Part shown: piece after piece, positions 18,976-28,068 of the stretch
Position numbering within the stretch: position 1 is the stretch's first letter
Layout: each line of letters begins with the position of its first letter
Assembly: GCF_008281175.1 (NCBI RefSeq)
Contig: NZ_CP036524.1
Span: forward strand, 1,984,001-2,048,000
Reading direction: 5' to 3'
From: [Clostridium] hylemonae DSM 15053
GTDB taxonomy: Bacteria > Bacillota > Clostridia > Lachnospirales > Lachnospiraceae
DNA: 64,000 bases
The notes under the pieces: generated by a model
Databases searched by the model: none
What the model saw: only the letters and a program-made list of their open reading frames with translations
Told to the model about the DNA's origin: nothing
Translations under genes and position numbers: made by a program

Positions 18976-20715
18976 TCAGACGGTTGTTAAAATAAGAGGT
19001 ACTGTCTCTGCGCGGACTACGTCCACAAGGCCGCAGTCTGTAAGCTTTAATGCCGGACTGACGGGCAGACCAAGCGTACAGAGCGACATGATCGGATTAT
19101 AATGCCGGTAACCGAGAGTGATAAGACTCTTCCTGACACCGCTCAGCATCCTGCCGATCTCGTCTGCAGGCTCCTCTGAGAGGATGCCCGCCACCGGCAG
19201 CGCAAGTTCCGCCGTGATCTTCCCGTTTTCAGCCGTACAGATGCCTCCTTTAAGCTCTATGATCCGGTGAGCGGCCGCAAGCATATCTTCCACGTTGCTG
19301 CCGATCACGAGAAGATTGTGATGGTCATGAAAATAGGTCGTTGCCGCCGCTCCCTTTCGGATACAGTCGCCTGTGACAAACCCGTAACCGATGTTACCGT
19401 TTTTTCCGTGTCTTTCAAAGACTGCCGCAAGCATGCACCCGCTTTCTTCCCACTGAAGGCATCCGTCCTTCACCTTCATTTCTCTATGGATCTCCGAGGT
19501 CTGCGTACATCCGTCCTGTACCTGTATGACACGTACCGCTGCTCTCTCTCCCTTCAGTCCTTTGGCCGGCACAAACTTGTCGCACGTAATATCCGGCAGA
19601 TGCAGACTGTCATAAAACGACTCCGGAAACATATGACCGCCTGCCTGGTCTGACACTTCTCCCCTGCAGAAGATTTCTTTTCCGTCCTTAAATACATATT
19701 CCGGCTGAAAGCCGCTGCATTCTTCAGTTCTTATCAGCTGAAAGTCCGCTTTTTTACCCGGGGCGATCGCGCCTCTGTCTCTCAGGTTCATCCGCCTTGC
19801 CGGTGTATAGGAGGCACAGTATACAGCCTCCTCAAGCGGAAAGCCAAGGGCCACTGCTTTCTGTACCACATAGTTCAGCTGGCCGTGCTCCATAAGTTCA
19901 TCCGCCATCGTATCGTCGGTCACGAAGCAGCAATGTTCGTACAATCTGTTCGTGATGATATGATCCAGCACTTCCTGCCGCAGCATTTTCTCCTGGAGCT
20001 CAACAAACATTCCGCCGGCAAAACGGTCTTTCAGCTCTTCGAGCGTGTGCTCCGTATGGTCCCCGTCAATTCCCCTGTAAAGGAACTTCGCCAGATCAAG
20101 TCCGGTCAGCGTCGGACAATGCCCCTCGATCACGGCCTGAGGATCCTCCTCCTTGAGATGATCGAGAAACTTTGTGATCTCCAGTTCATCCCCGCGTATG
20201 ATCTGCCGGTAATTCATCACTTCCCCGACGCACACGACTCCGTCTTCCCCCATCAGATGCTTCATCTCCTCAAAGCCGATCACCCCGCCGGTCGTCTCAA
20301 GGCGGCTGTTCGTGGACGGCACGCTGCTCGGGATCCCATAATATATGTCTATCGGCGCGTCTTTGGCACCGTTGATCATCTCATGGATTCCCTGAACTCC
20401 CGCTACATTGGCAATCTCGTGCGGCTCCGACACGAGCGTCGTCACACCGCAGCCGGCCGCCCGCCTTCCAAAAGATACCGGCGTCATCATGGAACTTTCT
20501 ATATGCATATGAATGTCCACGAATCCAGGAAGCATGCGGTAGCCGGTTCCGTCGATCACCTGTTCAGGTTCAAGCATATCCTCTCTGACGTCCGCTGTCT
20601 CCCGGCATACGTAATATATCCTGCCTCCCAGTACATATACATCCGCAGTCTCAAACTTCTTCAGGTAAGAATTGTATACTTCAGCATTTTTAACGAGTAA
20701 ATCTACCTTCTCCAT
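18976..20715 (-). CDS. ade: Adenine deaminase
   Basis: 579-residue amidohydrolase that turns adenine into hypoxanthine plus ammonia, using a dinuclear metal site. The metal-binding HMHIESSMM motif is at residues 69-75, followed by SEPHEIANV; the C-terminal half carries the adenine-deaminase-specific domain (TYFHDHHNLLVIGSN). The ATG at 20715 is chosen; a GTG one codon earlier is also open. The gene follows the NCS2 permease gene by about 15 bp and they form a purine uptake and salvage unit, opposite to a LysR gene. Confidence 0.95.
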   Translation of the reverse strand: MEKVDLLVKNAEVYNSYLKKFETADVYVLGGRIYYVCRETADVREDMLEPEQVIDGTGYRMLPGFVDIHMHIESSMMTPVSFGRRAAGCGVTTLVSEPHEIANVAGVQGIHEMINGAKDAPIDIYYGIPSSVPSTNSRLETTGGVIGFEEMKHLMGEDGVVCVGEVMNYRQIIRGDELEITKFLDHLKEEDPQAVIEGHCPTLTGLDLAKFLYRGIDGDHTEHTLEELKDRFAGGMFVELQEKMLRQEVLDHIITNRLYEHCCFVTDDTMADELMEHGQLNYVVQKAVALGFPLEEAVYCASYTPARRMNLRDRGAIAPGKKADFQLIRTEECSGFQPEYVFKDGKEIFCRGEVSDQAGGHMFPESFYDSLHLPDITCDKFVPAKGLKGERAAVRVIQVQDGCTQTSEIHREMKVKDGCLQWEESGCMLAAVFERHGKNGNIGYGFVTGDCIRKGAAATTYFHDHHNLLVIGSNVEDMLAAAHRIIELKGGICTAENGKITAELALPVAGILSEEPADEIGRMLSGVRKSLITLGYRHYNPIMSLCTLGLPVSPALKLTDCGLVDVVRAETVPLILTTV

Positions 20716-20730
20716 CACATACTCTCTCCT

Positions 20731-22035
20731 CTACAATATTGAATAGAAGTACAGGAGGCACACTGCCACAAGCACCCACATTGCCGGGCGGACCTCCTTT
20801 ATCTTGCCGGAAGCTGTCTTCATGATAAGGTAAGACGGCAGCGCGGCGCAGATCCCGTTGGCGATATTGTTGCCGAAGATGGTAAACGCGATACAGACGA
20901 AGGCCGGGAATGCTTCTGTGTGATCGTCGTATTTGATATTTCTCATGGCACCGAGCATATTTATCCCGATATAAATGAGAACCGGCGCCGTGGCGGCGGA
21001 AGGTATCATGAGCGCCGCCGGTGCCAGAAGCAGTGCCAGTCCGAACAGAACGGACGTAAATATAACAGTCAGCCCGGTCTTTCCTCCGGCCTCCACGCCT
21101 GCGGAAGACTCCAGATAAGTCGTCATGCTCGGCATACCGAACAATGCCCCGAAACTGGTGGCGACCGCATCTACTTTGAAGCATTTGTCAATGCCGGGAA
21201 GATTGCCTTCTTCGTCCAGATAACCGGCTTTTGCCCCAACGCCGAGCACCGTGCCGAACGTTGAAAAGAAATCAGGCACAAACAACGCGATCAAAAACGG
21301 AATGTATGCAAAATTCAAAGCCCCCATAAAATCAACATTCATGAACTGACCGCCGATGCCCGCCGGCATTGTAAAAAGACTTTCCGGCATCTTCGTGACG
21401 CCGAACGGAATACCGATGACGGTGGCTGCCGCGATCGCCAGGATCATATCCCCCTGGACCTTTCTGGACTTCAGAATGAGAAGGATAATAAAACCGATGA
21501 CTGCGACAATGACCTCCGGCGACGTCAGATCGCCGAATCCAAGACTCTTCTTTGCCTCATTGGCGATGATAAGTCCGCAGCTCTTTGCTCCTAAAAGCGC
21601 GATAAAAAGTCCGATCCCCGCGCTGACAGCATGTTTCAGGCTGACAGGTATCACTCTTACGACCGCTTCCCTCAGACCGAGAAATGAAATCGCAATAAAC
21701 AGAACACCGCTCCAGAAAATAACTCCCGCCGTCACAGCCGGAGCGATTCCGTCATTTGCCATCATCGCTGTCACGATCCCCACACTTCCAAGTCCCGGCG
21801 CCAGTGCAAACGGGCGGTTTGTGTACAATGCCATGGCGCACGTCGTAAGGATGACGAGCAATATAAGCACCGTAAACATCACATGTTTGTCAAGTCCTGC
21901 CGATTCCATCATATTCGGTACTGTCGCCAGCACATAAGCCATGGTCACAAACGTAGTGATACCGGCCAGAAGCTCTGTCTTTACATTGGTGTGAAATTCT
22001 GTCAGTTTAAATTGTTTTTCCAACCACTGTCTCAT
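20731..22035 (-). CDS. NCS2-family purine permease (adenine/guanine/hypoxanthine type)
   Basis: 434 residues, 12-14 membrane segments. It starts with the AzgA-like N-terminus (FKLTEFHTNVKTELLAGITTFVTMAYVL) and has the motif FALAPGLGSVGIVTAMM and, later, SATAPVLIYIGINMLGAM. Proton symport of adenine, guanine or hypoxanthine is the family role; its coupling to adenine deaminase makes adenine or hypoxanthine most likely. ATG preceded by AGGAGAGTAA. No purine riboswitch is visible in the 137 bp upstream, so control probably rests on the divergent LysR regulator. Confidence 0.93.
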   Translation of the reverse strand: MRQWLEKQFKLTEFHTNVKTELLAGITTFVTMAYVLATVPNMMESAGLDKHVMFTVLILLVILTTCAMALYTNRPFALAPGLGSVGIVTAMMANDGIAPAVTAGVIFWSGVLFIAISFLGLREAVVRVIPVSLKHAVSAGIGLFIALLGAKSCGLIIANEAKKSLGFGDLTSPEVIVAVIGFIILLILKSRKVQGDMILAIAAATVIGIPFGVTKMPESLFTMPAGIGGQFMNVDFMGALNFAYIPFLIALFVPDFFSTFGTVLGVGAKAGYLDEEGNLPGIDKCFKVDAVATSFGALFGMPSMTTYLESSAGVEAGGKTGLTVIFTSVLFGLALLLAPAALMIPSAATAPVLIYIGINMLGAMRNIKYDDHTEAFPAFVCIAFTIFGNNIANGICAALPSYLIMKTASGKIKEVRPAMWVLVAVCLLYFYSIL

Positions 22036-22172
22036 AAAGTTACTCTCCTGTTTTCCTCATTGTATTTTCTTGCTTCTTTTGCCCTTTCATTGTATGATAA
22101 CCATAATTGCTTGTCTAATTCATCTTGACCATGGACACCATTCCAAATGAGAATACCGCCGGAGATTTTGTT

Positions 22173-23102
22173 ATGAACATTCATGAACTCAATTATGTGA
22201 TCTGTATCGCAAAACATCAAAATATTACGAAGGCCGCCCAGGAACTTTTCATCTCCCAGCCGACCTTGAGCAAACATCTGAAGAAAATGGAGCGTGAACT
22301 CGGGCTGAAGCTGTTCAGCCGGGTAGATAACTGTTACATTCCGACGTATGCGGGCAGACGTTACATGGAGTACGCCGCTCAGGTGCTTGCGCTGACACAG
22401 GACTGGGAGAAGGAACTGTCTGACCTTCTCTCCTTAAAAGACGGGGAACTGACAGTGGCATTCCCACTTATGCGCAGCTCCTGCATGCTGCCCTTTATAC
22501 TGCCTTCGTTTCACAGAAAGCATCCGCACGTAAAGGTAAATTTTCTGGAAGAGACACACTCCATACAGGAACGGCTTCTTGAAGACAGCCAGATAGATTT
22601 TGCAGTTTTCAGCGAAGAAACGATCCATCCCCGTCTGGATTATGAGGAACTGGGCCGCGAAGAGATCCTCCTCGTTGTCCCCCGGACGCATCCTCTTGCA
22701 AAAGAGCTTCCTTACTATCCCGAGGCCGGCGGTGCCTATCCGGCTGTTGACTGGGAAAAGCTGAAGGATGAGACCTTTATCCTCAATTCACCGGAACAGA
22801 ACACCGGGGCTGTCACTGCAAAGCTTTTAAAAGAACATTATGTAAGCCCGGCGTTCTCCTTTTACACCCGCAATACACAGGCGGCCCTTCTCCTCGTTCA
22901 GAACGGGGAGGGACTCTGTTTTGCACCGGAGTCCTACGTACGCAGCACAGCCTTTGAAGCGCCGCCCGTCTGCTTTTCCCTGAAAGATGAAAGAGCGTTC
23001 ACCACAACGGTGGCCGCCTACCGGAAAGGAGCCTATCTTCCGGGCTATGCCAGGGACTTTATCGAAAACGCGCGGGCCTATTTTGAAAAGTACACTATGT
23101 GA
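22173..23102 (+). CDS. LysR-family transcriptional regulator of the purine locus
   Basis: 309 residues from ATG 22173, which has GGAGA 8 nt upstream; an in-frame upstream ATG at 22125 lacks a ribosome binding site. The N-terminal helix-turn-helix is at about 15-40 (NITKAAQELFISQPTLSKHLKKME), followed by a LysR substrate-binding domain of two lobes (about 90-300). It is divergent from the purine permease/adenine deaminase pair, 137 bp apart, which is the usual layout for a LysR regulator and its target. The effector is not known. Confidence 0.9.
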   Translation: MNIHELNYVICIAKHQNITKAAQELFISQPTLSKHLKKMERELGLKLFSRVDNCYIPTYAGRRYMEYAAQVLALTQDWEKELSDLLSLKDGELTVAFPLMRSSCMLPFILPSFHRKHPHVKVNFLEETHSIQERLLEDSQIDFAVFSEETIHPRLDYEELGREEILLVVPRTHPLAKELPYYPEAGGAYPAVDWEKLKDETFILNSPEQNTGAVTAKLLKEHYVSPAFSFYTRNTQAALLLVQNGEGLCFAPESYVRSTAFEAPPVCFSLKDERAFTTTVAAYRKGAYLPGYARDFIENARAYFEKYTM

Positions 23103-23118
23103 AGGAGGCAGATATAAT

Positions 23119-24666
23119 CTATCTGTAGATCTCATTCAGCTTTGTGTAGAGAGGAGAAAGTCTGCCGTAGATATTGCGAAAGACATTCTCATATAGTTCT
23201 TCGTATATCTCGTGCTGCTTCATATCAGGCTCAAACACATCTTTCACGTGCACCATGCTGTGGACCGCTTCTTCGTAATCTTTAAATACGCCCATACCGA
23301 CATATGCAGTCATGGCGCTTCCGACACCTGTCACCTCATACGTCTGCGTACGGATGACCGGAATGCCGAACATGTCAGCCGTGATCCGGCAGATCTCATC
23401 GCTTCTGGAACCTCCTCCTCCGAGGCGTATCTCTTTGAATGTATGCCCTGTACGTCTTTCCATCAGCCGCATTCCGTCCATCAGCGCAAAATTGATCCCC
23501 TCCACGATCGCACGGTAAATGTGGATCCTCGTGTGCTGGTCGGAAAAGCCGATGATGGCCCCTCTGGCCGCGGGCATGGTCACATTCGGAGTAAAGTAGG
23601 GCTGGAACAGCAGACCGTCACAGCCTGCCGGTATCTCCTTGAGCCGTTCGTTGAGAAGTTCCTCAGCCGGTATCTTAAGCTCTGCCGCCTGCTTTACTTC
23701 CTTCTGCGCAAATTCTTTTTTGAACCATGAGATCAGCCAGTATCCTCTGTATATCTCGATCTCCGGCGTAAAGCATCCCGGGATGATCGAGATATAAGGA
23801 GGGATAAAGCGCTCAGGCTCCACATACCGGTCCATTGTATATGTAACGGTTGCCGTCGTCCCGAAGCCGACGGCGGCCTTTTCTTTCGTCACACATCCAA
23901 GCCCCAGTATCTCACACGCTTTGTCGGAACCTGTGGCCAGCACGGGGAGGCCTGTGCCAAGCCCCGTATCCCGGGCAGCCTGCTCCGTGATCGTGCCAAG
24001 CTGCCGGCCGCTCTCTTTAATATCACACAGTTTACCTTCCGGAATATCAAAGACAGGGCGGGTCAGCGCCCCTTTTCTCTGCCAGGAACGGTTCTGGGCG
24101 TCCACAGGCAGATGCCCCACCAGGCTGGCAGCCGCATCGGCCATGTTTCCGGTCAGCTTAAAGGTGAGGTAACCGCTCAGAAGAAGATACTTGTATGTCC
24201 GCTTCCATATATCGGGCTCATTCTGCATGATCCAGTTACAGTGGGATTTACAGAACTGCAGATTTGCTGTCTCCTCCATACCGACAGCCTTGAGCATAAG
24301 CCGGGTCATCTGTGACATTGCAGGCCGCCCTTCTGCCCTTCTCTTATCGAGCCATACGATCGCGGGGCGCAGCGGACTGCCGTTCTCATCCACACAGATG
24401 GTTGTATCCCGTATCGTCGTCACCGTGACGGCCTCTATCTGCCCCCACAGTCTGGCACATGACTTTTTCAGTTCGAGCGACGCCCGGCAGATATGCTCAT
24501 AATAGAAATCCGCACGCTGTTCCGCAAATCCCGGCTCAGGAGAATCATACGGAGGTTCATGCGTCTCCTGCGCTTTGGCGAGGATATCCCCCCGGCTGTT
24601 AATGAGCATCGCACGGGAACTCTGCGTGCCTACGTCGAATGTGAGTACGATATGTTCCTGCTTCAT
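23119..24666 (-). CDS. FGGY-family carbohydrate (polyol) kinase
   Basis: 515 residues with the FGGY layout: phosphate-binding GTQSSRAML near residue 12, a second N-terminal-domain motif (VTTIRDTTICVDENG, then WLDKRRAEG), and the ATP-binding C-terminal half with GFGTTATVTYTMD and EIRLGGGGSRSD. It is not a typical glycerol kinase, since the usual GWVEHD segment is replaced by GFAEQRADF, nor a clear xylulokinase or LsrK. It is the last gene of the GlpA-like operon, so a three-carbon or alkyl-glycerol substrate is suggested by context. Its end faces the end of the LysR gene. Confidence 0.85.
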   Translation of the reverse strand: MKQEHIVLTFDVGTQSSRAMLINSRGDILAKAQETHEPPYDSPEPGFAEQRADFYYEHICRASLELKKSCARLWGQIEAVTVTTIRDTTICVDENGSPLRPAIVWLDKRRAEGRPAMSQMTRLMLKAVGMEETANLQFCKSHCNWIMQNEPDIWKRTYKYLLLSGYLTFKLTGNMADAAASLVGHLPVDAQNRSWQRKGALTRPVFDIPEGKLCDIKESGRQLGTITEQAARDTGLGTGLPVLATGSDKACEILGLGCVTKEKAAVGFGTTATVTYTMDRYVEPERFIPPYISIIPGCFTPEIEIYRGYWLISWFKKEFAQKEVKQAAELKIPAEELLNERLKEIPAGCDGLLFQPYFTPNVTMPAARGAIIGFSDQHTRIHIYRAIVEGINFALMDGMRLMERRTGHTFKEIRLGGGGSRSDEICRITADMFGIPVIRTQTYEVTGVGSAMTAYVGMGVFKDYEEAVHSMVHVKDVFEPDMKQHEIYEELYENVFRNIYGRLSPLYTKLNEIYR

Positions 24667-24687
24667 ATAAGTCCCCCCTCCCCGGTC

Positions 24688-26427
24688 TTAACGGATATCA
24701 TCCCGCAGAAAGCGCTTTTCCTCTTCCGGCAGATCAAGGCCCAGCGTCCCGCCGGGATTCATAAGATTATCCGGGTCAAAATATTCCTTCAGTGCCTTGA
24801 ACACTCCATATTCTGTTCTTCCAAGCTGTCCTTCCAGCCATGGCGCGAACATCTTGCCGATGCCGTGATGGTGGCTCATTGCCGCCCCTGACTTCTGGAT
24901 GGCGTCCAGTATCGTGCTGTGGTATGCCTTGAACTTATCCGCGTCATCCATCCGTGTAATGAAAATAAAGTAGAGATTGGCGCCCTGCGGATAGCAGTGT
25001 GACATATGTGTCGTCACGATCGTATTCGGAAGTGCATGGCACACCTTCCTCACTTCCCTGTGTACCTTTGCCATGTTCGACCAGTTGACCGTACACTCAA
25101 GCGTGTCAGTCATGATTCCAAAGTCCAGAAGCGTATCCCGCAGATAAGGGTCATTGAACCTGCCCTTCTCCCAGCTCTTCGTCACGTAGGAAGTCAGGCT
25201 CATTCCACCATATTTTCTGGCGATACGTCTGATATTGTCCGCTACATTCCTGGAAAACCCCTTCTCTCCGTCCGTAAACCCGAGGAACAGGCACCGTTTC
25301 ATATCCTCAAATCCCCGCACATTGAGCAGCTTCCAGAGCGGAGTATCGTCCACGTTATAAAGCCGCAGCATCAGGTTTGTCTCCTCCGGATCCGACAGGC
25401 GGAATACCGAGGAAAAGCCTGCCTCACACTGCATCATTTCCCGGGCTGCCGCCCGCGCGGTCTTCCAGTTTTTAAATATATACGAAAAGCGCTCTCTGTT
25501 CTCCGGCATGTAGCGGAACACCTTTAGCGTCACCTCTGTCAGCACGCCGAACGCGCCCTCGCTTCCCATCATGATCTGGTTCAGGTTCGGACCGGTCGCC
25601 TCCCTCGGATAGCAGCTCGTCTGTATCGTACCGGCCGGCGTCGCATATTTCTGCCCCATTACGATATCAGTTATACAGCCGTAATAGGTGCTGTTCTGCC
25701 CTGCCCCTCTCGTCACGACCCAGCCGCCAACGCTGCTGTACTCAAAAGACTGGGGAAAATGCCCGCACGTATAGCGGCGTTTTGCTCCAAACAATTCCGG
25801 CGCGTGATTCAGCGCTTTTTCCAGCTTCGGTCCTGACATGCCGCTCTGTACGGTTATCGTCTGATCCGTCTCATTGAACGAGATCACTTTCTGGAACCGC
25901 TTTCTCATGTCGAGGGATATCCCCCCCTTCACAGGCTCCACCCCGCGTGTAACGCTGCTCCCGCCGCCATATACATACACCGGGATCTTATGTTCACAAC
26001 AGTAAGCGACGATGTCTTCCACCTCTTTCGTCGTGCCTGGGTAGACGACCGCGTCCGGCAGACAGTCCACACGCCTGCCGCGGAGCCGCAGCGCGTCATA
26101 TCCGGTCTTTCCGTACGCCACCGCAAGCCGGGGATAATCGTCAGTCGTAACGTACGCTTCCCCCACGATCGTTCTAAGCGCCTCCAGATGGTCCTGTGAA
26201 AGATTGCACGGCGCGTCGAGCTTTACGCGGTCCATCCCGATGTCTCCGTCATACGCGCGGAAATCGTCGTCCGTCATGTTGAACTTTTCTTTCATCATCT
26301 TATACAGTGATTCTTTCGGATATTTGACAAAGTCCGGATCTCCCCACCGGAATATGGAGCGGTAGCTGTCTTTCGGCGCAGCCTCCTTCACCCACTTCGG
26401 TTCAAATCCTTTATACGGTTTACTCAT
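24688..26427 (-). CDS. FAD-binding oxidase of the alkyldihydroxyacetonephosphate synthase family
   Basis: 579 residues from ATG 26427 (AGGAG 8 nt upstream). A PP-loop type FAD_binding_4 domain has YGGGSS at 153-158 and MMGSEGAFGVLTEVTL at 287-301. The C-terminal part has the AGPS active-site features: YFIF with Tyr486, and the HHH triad His519-521 in SHHHGIG, followed by KEYFDPDN. These match the mammalian alkyl-DHAP synthase (AGPS) better than lactate/glycolate oxidases. AGPS swaps the acyl chain of acyl-DHAP for a fatty alcohol, giving an ether bond. Its role here, in an operon with a G3P-dehydrogenase triad and a kinase, is open. Confidence 0.85.
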   Translation of the reverse strand: MSKPYKGFEPKWVKEAAPKDSYRSIFRWGDPDFVKYPKESLYKMMKEKFNMTDDDFRAYDGDIGMDRVKLDAPCNLSQDHLEALRTIVGEAYVTTDDYPRLAVAYGKTGYDALRLRGRRVDCLPDAVVYPGTTKEVEDIVAYCCEHKIPVYVYGGGSSVTRGVEPVKGGISLDMRKRFQKVISFNETDQTITVQSGMSGPKLEKALNHAPELFGAKRRYTCGHFPQSFEYSSVGGWVVTRGAGQNSTYYGCITDIVMGQKYATPAGTIQTSCYPREATGPNLNQIMMGSEGAFGVLTEVTLKVFRYMPENRERFSYIFKNWKTARAAAREMMQCEAGFSSVFRLSDPEETNLMLRLYNVDDTPLWKLLNVRGFEDMKRCLFLGFTDGEKGFSRNVADNIRRIARKYGGMSLTSYVTKSWEKGRFNDPYLRDTLLDFGIMTDTLECTVNWSNMAKVHREVRKVCHALPNTIVTTHMSHCYPQGANLYFIFITRMDDADKFKAYHSTILDAIQKSGAAMSHHHGIGKMFAPWLEGQLGRTEYGVFKALKEYFDPDNLMNPGGTLGLDLPEEEKRFLRDDIR

Positions 26428-26440
26428 ATGATCCACTCCT

Positions 26441-26803
26441 TTACTCCTGCTCTGACAGGATACTGCTCGTCGCGATAACATCTGCTCCAAGGCCAAGCAC
26501 ATCTTTGATCAAAACAGTTCCTCTTTTTACTCTTTCTGACACAACGATCTTATTGATCTCCTCCATAACATCGAAGATCCGTTCTTTTGGTATCTCCTTT
26601 GACACCCTCACCGGAATGACCGGAACATCCGGAAATACCGTTGCAGCGGTTGAGCAGACACTCCTCACCGGATGGGTCATCTCCGCCGCCGCGAAATCCG
26701 CACCTCTTTTACATTGGTTCCCCGTCACTTTGAAGCTGCCCGGTTCCCCCTCCACATGAAGCACACATCCATTCGGACATACGATACAAGTCAGTTCCTT
26801 CAT
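26441..26803 (-). CDS. DUF1667 protein (third component of anaerobic G3P-dehydrogenase-like complex)
   Basis: 120 residues. Four N-terminal cysteines (Cys6, Cys9, Cys13 in CIVCPNGC and Cys31 in GNQCKRG) could hold an iron-sulfur cluster or zinc. DUF1667 genes occur next to GlpA- and pyridine-nucleotide-oxidoreductase genes in Clostridia and Thermotoga, taking the place of E. coli GlpC. Its ATG overlaps the stop of the preceding gene (4 bp), and the next gene follows after 14 bp. Confidence 0.85.
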   Translation of the reverse strand: MKELTCIVCPNGCVLHVEGEPGSFKVTGNQCKRGADFAAAEMTHPVRSVCSTAATVFPDVPVIPVRVSKEIPKERIFDVMEEINKIVVSERVKRGTVLIKDVLGLGADVIATSSILSEQE

Positions 26804-28068
26804 CTTACCGCCCCTTCCTGCCGTATATGTACCGTGACCTTTGATTCCCGCCCGATCCCCAGTTTACTGAGATCGGCTGCGAGCCGTTCCATCTCCGGCG
26901 GTCTCAGGTTACGGTAATGCTTTGTAAAGATTTCCTTCCCGTCTGCTTCGATGACAAATGTGCCGTCCTTTACGGTCTCCCGGCTTCTGAAATAGAGGAC
27001 CGCCGCCCCTTCGGTCTGTATATCCAGCTTCTGCGGCACAATATACTGGATCGTCCTGTCCGGAATAAGCTCCACAAAAGTTCCTCCTGCCGCCCCCTGA
27101 CGGTAATGAGCAGCGGCAGCGCCTGCAAGTTCCCCGCTTTCCGACACATGGTCGACCAGGTCATTGACATGGAGCGCATTCCCGCATGAAAATATCCCCG
27201 GCACGCCCGTCATAAAGTGCGAATCACAGACCGGCCCCCGTGTTCCCGGACAGATGGGAACTCCGAGAGATTCCGCGATCTCATTCTCCGGTATAAGACC
27301 CACGGAGAGTATGAGCGTATCGCACTCTATGAGTTCCTCCGTCCCATGCACCGGCCGCATCCCGCCGTCCACCTGCATGACTTCCACCGCCTGAACCCGG
27401 TCGTCCCCGAAGACCCTTGTAACCGTGCGGGACAGATACAGAGGTATGTCATAATCTTCCAGGCACTGCGCGATATTTCTTGTAAGTCCCGAGGGCTCCG
27501 GCTTCACTTCATAGACGCCCGCGACTTTTGCCCCCTCCAGTGTAAGGCGCCGGGCCATGATCAGACCGATATCGCCGCTTCCCAGAATGACACACTTCTT
27601 TGCAGGCATCAGCCCCGACAGATTGACAAGATGCTGGGCCGTACCCGCTGTAAATATGCCGGATGGCCTTGTACCGTGGATCGCTGCCTGGCGCGCCGTC
27701 CGCTCCCGGCAGCCCGTCGCAAGCACAAGTGACTTTGTCGTATATTCCGAGACGCCGTGCGCATTGACCGCCGTAATGAGAAAACGGCCAGCCTCCTTAT
27801 CGATGGAAGTGACAAAGGTCTGCAGCTCACATGCGATCTGCCTGCATTTGAACACTTCCATAAACCGCTCTACATATTCCGGCCCGGTCAGTCTCTCCCC
27901 GAACCGGAGCAGTCCGAATCCGTCGTGAATACACTGCTTGAGTATTCCCCCCAGCCTGGCCTCCCGCTCAATGAGAAGCACATCTGCCCCCTCTTCGTCC
28001 GCTTTCAGCGCCGCGGCGAGCCCTGCGGGTCCTCCGCCGATCACCGTCACATCATATGCACTCTTCAT
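26800..28068 (-). CDS. NAD(P)/FAD-dependent oxidoreductase, GlpB-position
   Basis: 422 residues from ATG 28068 (AAAGGAGG 7 nt upstream). It is a two-dinucleotide-binding-domain flavoprotein: FAD motif VIGGGPAG at about 9-16, a second Rossmann motif CVILGSGDIG near residue 170, and the late GIFSCGNALHVNDLVD motif. It sits between the GlpA-like and DUF1667 genes and overlaps the former by 17 bp. In the related triad of Thermotoga and Clostridia it is thought to pass electrons from the GlpA-like subunit to NAD(P) or another carrier. Confidence 0.88.
   Translation of the reverse strand: MKSAYDVTVIGGGPAGLAAALKADEEGADVLLIEREARLGGILKQCIHDGFGLLRFGERLTGPEYVERFMEVFKCRQIACELQTFVTSIDKEAGRFLITAVNAHGVSEYTTKSLVLATGCRERTARQAAIHGTRPSGIFTAGTAQHLVNLSGLMPAKKCVILGSGDIGLIMARRLTLEGAKVAGVYEVKPEPSGLTRNIAQCLEDYDIPLYLSRTVTRVFGDDRVQAVEVMQVDGGMRPVHGTEELIECDTLILSVGLIPENEIAESLGVPICPGTRGPVCDSHFMTGVPGIFSCGNALHVNDLVDHVSESGELAGAAAAHYRQGAAGGTFVELIPDRTIQYIVPQKLDIQTEGAAVLYFRSRETVKDGTFVIEADGKEIFTKHYRNLRPPEMERLAADLSKLGIGRESKVTVHIRQEGAVR

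Noticed and set aside
22036-22172. Purine riboswitch upstream of the permease/adenine deaminase genes
   Set aside because: The conserved loop sequences and P1 stem of the purine aptamer could not be found on either strand.
23119-24666. LsrK identity for the FGGY kinase, which would complete the AI-2 pathway
   Set aside because: It is in another operon 34 kb away and its motifs do not follow LsrK as I recall it; the GlpA neighbourhood is the better guide.
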